Part shown: piece after piece, positions 59,848-64,000 of the stretch
Numbering within the stretch: the first letter of the stretch is position 1
Layout: each line of letters begins with the position of its first letter
From: Pontibacter ramchanderi
Lineage (GTDB): Bacteria > Bacteroidota > Bacteroidia > Cytophagales > Hymenobacteraceae
Length of the DNA stretch: 64,000 bases
Direction: 5' to 3'
NCBI RefSeq assembly: GCF_002846395.1
Contig: NZ_PJMU01000001.1
Coordinates: 992,001 to 1,056,000, forward strand
The notes under the pieces: generated by a model
Seen by the model: the letters and a program-made list of their open reading frames with translations, nothing else
Told to the model about the DNA's origin: nothing
Databases searched by the model: none
Translations under genes and position numbers: made by a program

Positions 59848-62451
59848 TTAAAAATCAAATTTAAACCTGCCCCTTATACCTAATTCCGACACATTTGGAT
59901 GATCCAGGTAGGTCAGGCGCTTCACAAGGTCCACCCGGAAGAAGTTGAAGATGTTGCCTATACCTACGCTCGCCTCCATATACGGCTTGTTTTCAAGGGT
60001 ATACGTGATTGGCAGCCCATTCGCATCAGTCGGGAAGTGCAACAGGCCCGGATTTTCGTACGGCCTGTTTTCATCCCGCACTTTGCCATACAGCGCCTTG
60101 AAGGTCACGAACTCCCGCAGCTTGGTTTTCTTGATCAGCGGGAGCTTGTTGAAGATGAAACCATTGAAGCTGTGGTCGATGTGCACGCTGGCGTACTGGT
60201 CGCTCACAAACTCGAGGAAGTTCATCAGGTTGTATGACTGCAACTGGTACGAGTAGCTCTGGTTGGCGCGGTGTACCGCGAGCAACGGGAACGGCACCTG
60301 CCCGAAAACGTAGCCGCCTTCTGTCACCACATCGGAGTAGCCCAGCTGCGACAGGTAAAAGCGCTTGCTCACGTTCAGGGCTACTTTCTGGTACTCGAAC
60401 TGCCCGCCAAAGGTACCCTTTAAACCTGCCGCTGCCCGCAGTGTGAACACCGGGTGCCGGTTGGCCACAGGCGTGCGGTAGATCTTGCCTTGCAGAAACT
60501 GCTCATTCGGTGCCCAGCGCAGTTCTACCGAGGCCTCTGTCGTAGTCAGGTGCTGCAGCGCCATTGCCTCATCATCGCCGCTACCATCTCCTACCTGTAT
60601 GTACTGCAGCGATCCAGCCGGCGACTGCCTCCAGTTACGGAAGCCGATGCGGTACGACATGTGGTTCTCAAATTCCCGCAGGTAATCGATGTTATAGGTC
60701 TCGTTGTAGAGCCATTTGTCGTTATCGCCGCGCTTAAAGGAAAGCAGGAAATTGTCTTCCTGCACAAACTGCAGTTCCTGACCAGGTATGCTGGTGTCCT
60801 TCTGGTAGCTCACGCGTATGGCCCGCACCGGGAACTCCCAGATGGAACGGTCGGTGAGCGAGTAGGTGCCGCCCAGGTAGTACTTCCACTTCTCGTCCTT
60901 GAAGCCATAGGCCGTATAGGTTTCCAGCATCACTTTCTTACTGAAGTTATTGGTCGTCCGGCCGCCAAAGCGCAGGCGGAATCCCTCCACCGGGTTAAAG
61001 CTGTAGAAGGTGTTGATCGGACCTATCTCGATGTTGGCCCCTGCCCGCTTATACCCGGCGATCAGGGCAGTACCCCAGTCCATGGTGCGCCTGAAGGACT
61101 TCATGTTCACCAGGCTGTCGATGTTGGTATAGGTATTCACCTCCACAGCCGAGAGCGAGTCATGCCGGCTGGCCTGCCAGAAATCTTCCCCCAGCCCTGC
61201 CTGCAGCACGCGTACCACCGCATCGCCTTCGTAGCGTGCCCCAGGTTGAGCCTCGTTTATCTTGTAATCCCTGTAAGAAACTACACGCTCCCCATAAAAG
61301 CCCATGTCGCTGTTCTGCGTCAGGCCGAAGTCTGCTTTCAGGCCGCTTCTGCTCAAATGGTAGCGGCCGTCCGGGTTCTTCTCGAAGTCCAGTTTGATCT
61401 TAAGGTCACGCACCCAGTTGATACTCACGCCCTTGCTCACTTCCATGTCCACGCTCTGCACGGCGTAAGTGCCGTCCAGTGTTACGTACAGGCTGCCCGT
61501 GAACATAAAGGCTGAGGGGTTGCGCGGCTCAAACTGCAATCGGGCCAACTGCTGTCCCTCATCCGTGCGCACCGTGTCTTTCAAGTAAAACTTGTAGAAG
61601 GTGGGCGCCATGTCGGCGATCGGGCTCAGGAACTGGTTGGTCAGGATAGTGATGTTGTTGTCGTAGATGTCCACGTCCTGGTACATGTGCTGCATGTAGG
61701 CCATGATGCCCTTGTTGTCGACAAACTCCCCGAAATCCACCTTTTTCTCAGCCTTCACCACTGTTTTGCGCGCCTGCGGCGACTTCCTGAAATAATTTTC
61801 AGTCAGCTCCTCCTGTATATAAAAAGGCAGCACTGCCCTGCCCGGAAGCAGCGTCGTGTCGAGGTTGTTGGTGATGAAGTCGTACTTCCGGAGCAACAGG
61901 TTACGCTTGAGTTTCTCCGGTGTGTTCACCAGCGACATCTGCGTTTTCTCGTACTGTTCGTACTGCACATAGTCGTAGCTCTCCGGCCGGTTCTTCTGCT
62001 TGTTGTCCACGATCTCGCGGATCAGGTCCACAGCCGGGTTGTTTTTGTTGCTGTAGTGCACCTTGCGCTTCTTGCCCACTACCATCACCTCGCTCAACTG
62101 CCTGGCATCGGCCTCGAGGCGCACGTTCAGGGTCTGCTCCTCTCCCGGTTTGATGGTGTAGGTAGCCGTTCTGTAACCCAGGTACGAAAACTGTATTTTA
62201 TCTTTTTGTTGATTGGTTCTGATTTGAAAGTTACCCTCGTAGTCGGTGCTGGTGCCGGTGCTGGTACCAGGTATAAAAACCGAAACACCGATCAGGGCTT
62301 CTTTGGTTGTGGCATCCGTCACGGTTCCTTTTACAGCGGTAACCCCGATCTGCGCCATCACGCTGCCCGCGTTCAATCCGGAAAGTAAAAGAACCAGGAA
62401 GCAAAGCGTAAACTTGATATATAGTGTATATATACCCTTAGCGGAATACAT
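59848..62451 (-). CDS. DUF5686 outer-membrane protein with carboxypeptidase-like regulatory domain
   Basis: The 867-residue protein has a signal peptide near residues 10-33 (ending SVMAQ), a CarboxypepD_reg-like domain (about 38-115, VKGTVTDATTKEALIGVSV) and a large C-terminal DUF5686 part predicted by family to form an outer-membrane barrel, ending ELGIRGRFKFDF with a terminal Phe as barrel proteins do. Its role in the inositol lipid operon is unknown; export or insertion of lipid at the outer membrane is one idea. The start overlaps the end of the GtrA gene by 14 bases. Confidence 0.9.
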   Translation of the reverse strand: MYSAKGIYTLYIKFTLCFLVLLLSGLNAGSVMAQIGVTAVKGTVTDATTKEALIGVSVFIPGTSTGTSTDYEGNFQIRTNQQKDKIQFSYLGYRTATYTIKPGEEQTLNVRLEADARQLSEVMVVGKKRKVHYSNKNNPAVDLIREIVDNKQKNRPESYDYVQYEQYEKTQMSLVNTPEKLKRNLLLRKYDFITNNLDTTLLPGRAVLPFYIQEELTENYFRKSPQARKTVVKAEKKVDFGEFVDNKGIMAYMQHMYQDVDIYDNNITILTNQFLSPIADMAPTFYKFYLKDTVRTDEGQQLARLQFEPRNPSAFMFTGSLYVTLDGTYAVQSVDMEVSKGVSINWVRDLKIKLDFEKNPDGRYHLSRSGLKADFGLTQNSDMGFYGERVVSYRDYKINEAQPGARYEGDAVVRVLQAGLGEDFWQASRHDSLSAVEVNTYTNIDSLVNMKSFRRTMDWGTALIAGYKRAGANIEIGPINTFYSFNPVEGFRLRFGGRTTNNFSKKVMLETYTAYGFKDEKWKYYLGGTYSLTDRSIWEFPVRAIRVSYQKDTSIPGQELQFVQEDNFLLSFKRGDNDKWLYNETYNIDYLREFENHMSYRIGFRNWRQSPAGSLQYIQVGDGSGDDEAMALQHLTTTEASVELRWAPNEQFLQGKIYRTPVANRHPVFTLRAAAGLKGTFGGQFEYQKVALNVSKRFYLSQLGYSDVVTEGGYVFGQVPFPLLAVHRANQSYSYQLQSYNLMNFLEFVSDQYASVHIDHSFNGFIFNKLPLIKKTKLREFVTFKALYGKVRDENRPYENPGLLHFPTDANGLPITYTLENKPYMEASVGIGNIFNFFRVDLVKRLTYLDHPNVSELGIRGRFKFDF

Positions 62452-62809
62452 ATTTTTTTTGAATAATATAGTTATAAGAAAATCCGACGAACAGCGATAC
62501 CAGCACCTTGGAGAAGATGTAGTTTACGCCGCCGTATTGCGTTACCACATACACCCCCGATGCATTGAGCGCCAGGCTGCCGTTCCAGACCATAAAGTAT
62601 TTGAGAAACTGCGTGGGTATGGTTTTGTCGGATGCTTTAAAAACCCATGTTCTACCGAGCGAAAAATGCGTGATTCCGCCTGAAACTGTGCCGAGGATAG
62701 TGCCCGTCACATACCAAAGGCCAGCCATCTCCACAGCCAGGATCGTCATCACAAAATCGACACCGGAGGCTGCCAGCGAGGCGGCCTGTGCCCTCAGGAA
62801 GGTGAACAT
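62438..62809 (-). CDS. GtrA family membrane protein
   Basis: This 123-residue protein has four hydrophobic segments and the GtrA pattern: FLRAQAASLAASGVDFVMTIL, GTVSGGITHFSLGRTWVF (the G..NF..nR.wvF-like signature) and a final aromatic-rich NYIIQKKYVF. GtrA proteins are thought to flip or support flipping of polyprenyl-linked sugars. It lies between the PgpA-like gene (14 bases) and the DUF5686 gene (overlapping). Confidence 0.9.
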   Translation of the reverse strand: MFTFLRAQAASLAASGVDFVMTILAVEMAGLWYVTGTILGTVSGGITHFSLGRTWVFKASDKTIPTQFLKYFMVWNGSLALNASGVYVVTQYGGVNYIFSKVLVSLFVGFSYNYIIQKKYVFR

Positions 62810-62823
62810 CTAAAGAATGTTGA

Positions 62824-63270
62824 TTAGAAAAGTAGCTGTAAAATGATGTTCGCGTAAACGCCCGCCACTACGTCGTCCAGCATTACGCCTAGTCCTCCTC
62901 TCACTTTTTCCAGTTTTCGAATATACAGCGGCTTCACAATGTCAAAGAAGCGAAACAGCACCAGCCCGACTAGCAGCGAACTGAGCGTGACAGGTATAAA
63001 CAGCATGGTAATCAGCATGCCGGCCACCTCGTCTATCACCACTTTTTTATCATCCTTGCCCCAGTGCGGCTCTAACTCGTTGGCGGACCAGATCCCCAGG
63101 ACCGTCAGCAGCACCGTTGCCAGGGGGAGCCAGGTCACCAACTGGTCCCCACCAGCCAGGTGCAGGGCATAGAGGCACAGGCAGGTCGCCACAGCTGCCA
63201 CTGTGCCGCCTCCTTTGCCCATGTAGCCAATGCCCAGGCTGGTGGAAACTAGTTTGTGTACTCTTATCAT
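62824..63270 (-). CDS. PgpA family lipid phosphatase
   Basis: The 148-residue protein matches phosphatidylglycerophosphatase A: GIGYMGKGGGTVAA near the start, HWGKDDKKVVIDEVAGML, LFRFFDIVKP and GGLGVMLDDVVAGVYAN, with about four membrane segments. The acidic residues in these motifs bind magnesium. In this operon the expected substrate is phosphatidylinositol phosphate rather than phosphatidylglycerophosphate; this is an inference. It starts nine bases after the inositol-phosphate synthase gene. Confidence 0.92.
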   Translation of the reverse strand: MIRVHKLVSTSLGIGYMGKGGGTVAAVATCLCLYALHLAGGDQLVTWLPLATVLLTVLGIWSANELEPHWGKDDKKVVIDEVAGMLITMLFIPVTLSSLLVGLVLFRFFDIVKPLYIRKLEKVRGGLGVMLDDVVAGVYANIILQLLF

Positions 63271-63279
63271 CTGATCAGA

Positions 63280-64000
63280 CTAGAGCGACTCCACCAGATC
63301 CTGGTAATAATCCAGGCCCAGGTGCGTGATCAGGTCTTCGCCCATGATATGGCGCAGGGTGTTCTGCAGCTTGATCAGCTGTTTGAAGATGTCGTGCTCC
63401 GGACGCAGGCCTTCAGCAGTCTGCGGCGACTTGTAGTAGAAAGACAGCCACTCCTGGATACCGCTCATACCGGCACGCTGTGCCAGGTCCGTGAACAGGG
63501 CTAGGTCCAGCACGATAGGCGCTGCCAGGATCGAGTCGCGGCACAGGAAGTTGATCTTGATCTGCATCTTGTAACCCAGCCAGCCGAAGATGTCGATGTT
63601 GTCCCAGCTCTCTTTGTTGTCGCCGTGAGGCGGGTAGTAGTTGATGCGCACCTTGTGGTAGAGGTCGCCGTACAGCTCCGGGTTGTCCTCCGGGTGCAGA
63701 ATGTCTTCGAGCACGCCCAGTTTCGATACTTCCTTTGTCTTGAAGTTATCCGGATCGTCGAGTACCAGACCGTCGCGGTTACCCAGGATGTTGGAAGAGA
63801 ACCAGCCGTTGATGCCCAGCGCTCTCGCCTGCAGACCAGGTGCCACGATCGTCTTCATCAGCGTCTGACCGGTTTTGAAATCCTTGCCGGAGATGGCCAC
63901 GCCATTCTCTTTTGCCAGCTCCACCAGCGCCGGAATATCTACTGTTAAGTTAGGAGCACCGTTGGCGTAAGGCACACCCATTTTCAATGCGGCGTAGGCA
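63280..64000 (-). CDS. Inositol-3-phosphate synthase, N-terminal part outside window
   Basis: The frame stays open to the right edge and continues upstream past the internal Met at 63987. The visible 239 codons match the C-terminal half of myo-inositol-1-phosphate synthase: GKDFKTGQTLMKT (catalytic lysines of the family), SSNILGNRDG, NYYPPHGDNKESWDNID-type segment and IQIKINFLCRDSILAAP-like helix, here MQIKINFLCRDS. It converts glucose 6-phosphate to inositol 3-phosphate with NAD in the cytosol and would feed the lipid genes downstream. Confidence 0.95.
   Translation of the reverse strand, partial: AYAALKMGVPYANGAPNLTVDIPALVELAKENGVAISGKDFKTGQTLMKTIVAPGLQARALGINGWFSSNILGNRDGLVLDDPDNFKTKEVSKLGVLEDILHPEDNPELYGDLYHKVRINYYPPHGDNKESWDNIDIFGWLGYKMQIKINFLCRDSILAAPIVLDLALFTDLAQRAGMSGIQEWLSFYYKSPQTAEGLRPEHDIFKQLIKLQNTLRHIMGEDLITHLGLDYYQDLVESL

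Overview
The window looks like a chromosomal segment from a moderately GC-rich member of the Bacteroidota, most likely of the order Cytophagales near Hymenobacteraceae/Pontibacter. Reasons: several genes have TAnnTTTG -7 boxes, two giant exported proteins end in type IX secretion sorting domains, and the families DUF5690, DUF5686, DUF4833, LytS/LytTR and HisKA_3/NarL are all present. The genus is an inference. No rRNA, tRNA, CRISPR array, transposase or phage gene was found. The hexamer GGTATA/TATACC is conspicuously frequent in genes and spacers alike.

Left third (1-22.7 kb), redox, electrophile and sulfate handling. A truncated SulP transporter lies at the left edge. An AraC-type regulator diverges from a flavin monooxygenase. 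A five-gene minus-strand operon holds YceI, a ring-cleaving dioxygenase, a cupin, a GNAT and a ferredoxin-nucleotidyl cyclase fusion, behind a promoter overlapping a TGTAT-type repeat. A plus-strand operon follows: cytoplasmic arylsulfatase, SBF-type symporter, second SulP. Next come a second ring-cleaving dioxygenase and an FMN reductase, then a Crp/Fnr regulator whose downstream spacer has a perfect TTGAT-N4-ATCAA box before an operon of NADP-dependent reductase, YceI and DoxX. A LigB-type dioxygenase and an esterase complete the set. Together these suggest a quinone/electrophile/redox stress region.

Middle (22.7-50.5 kb). Two tandem paralogous proteins of about 1,250 residues each carry 16 SBBP-type propeller repeats arranged as 8+8, and their type IX sorting cassettes are almost identical in DNA. 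The pair is bracketed by near-identical terminator hairpins. Then come an RND tripartite efflux operon with its TetR regulator, a DoxX gene, a cyanophycinase, a 1606-residue PAS/GAF histidine kinase with a NarL-type response regulator nearby, and purL.

Right part (50.5-64 kb). A LytS/LytTR two-component pair is split by a serine hydrolase gene. An EF-hand lipoprotein and a HAD phosphatase follow. The window ends in a compact minus-strand operon whose products fit inositol lipid (probably inositol sphingolipid) synthesis: inositol-3-phosphate synthase (truncated by the window edge), PgpA-like phosphatase, GtrA, DUF5686 outer-membrane protein, CDP-alcohol phosphotransferase, DUF4833, fatty acid hydroxylase and an Aur1-like PAP2 enzyme.

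Non-coding highlights are a 111-bp dispersed repeat with palindromic, asymmetric ends (two copies in opposite orientation), a cloverleaf-like structure next to a 25-bp wobble-tolerant hairpin, the FNR-type box, and several clear terminators and operators.
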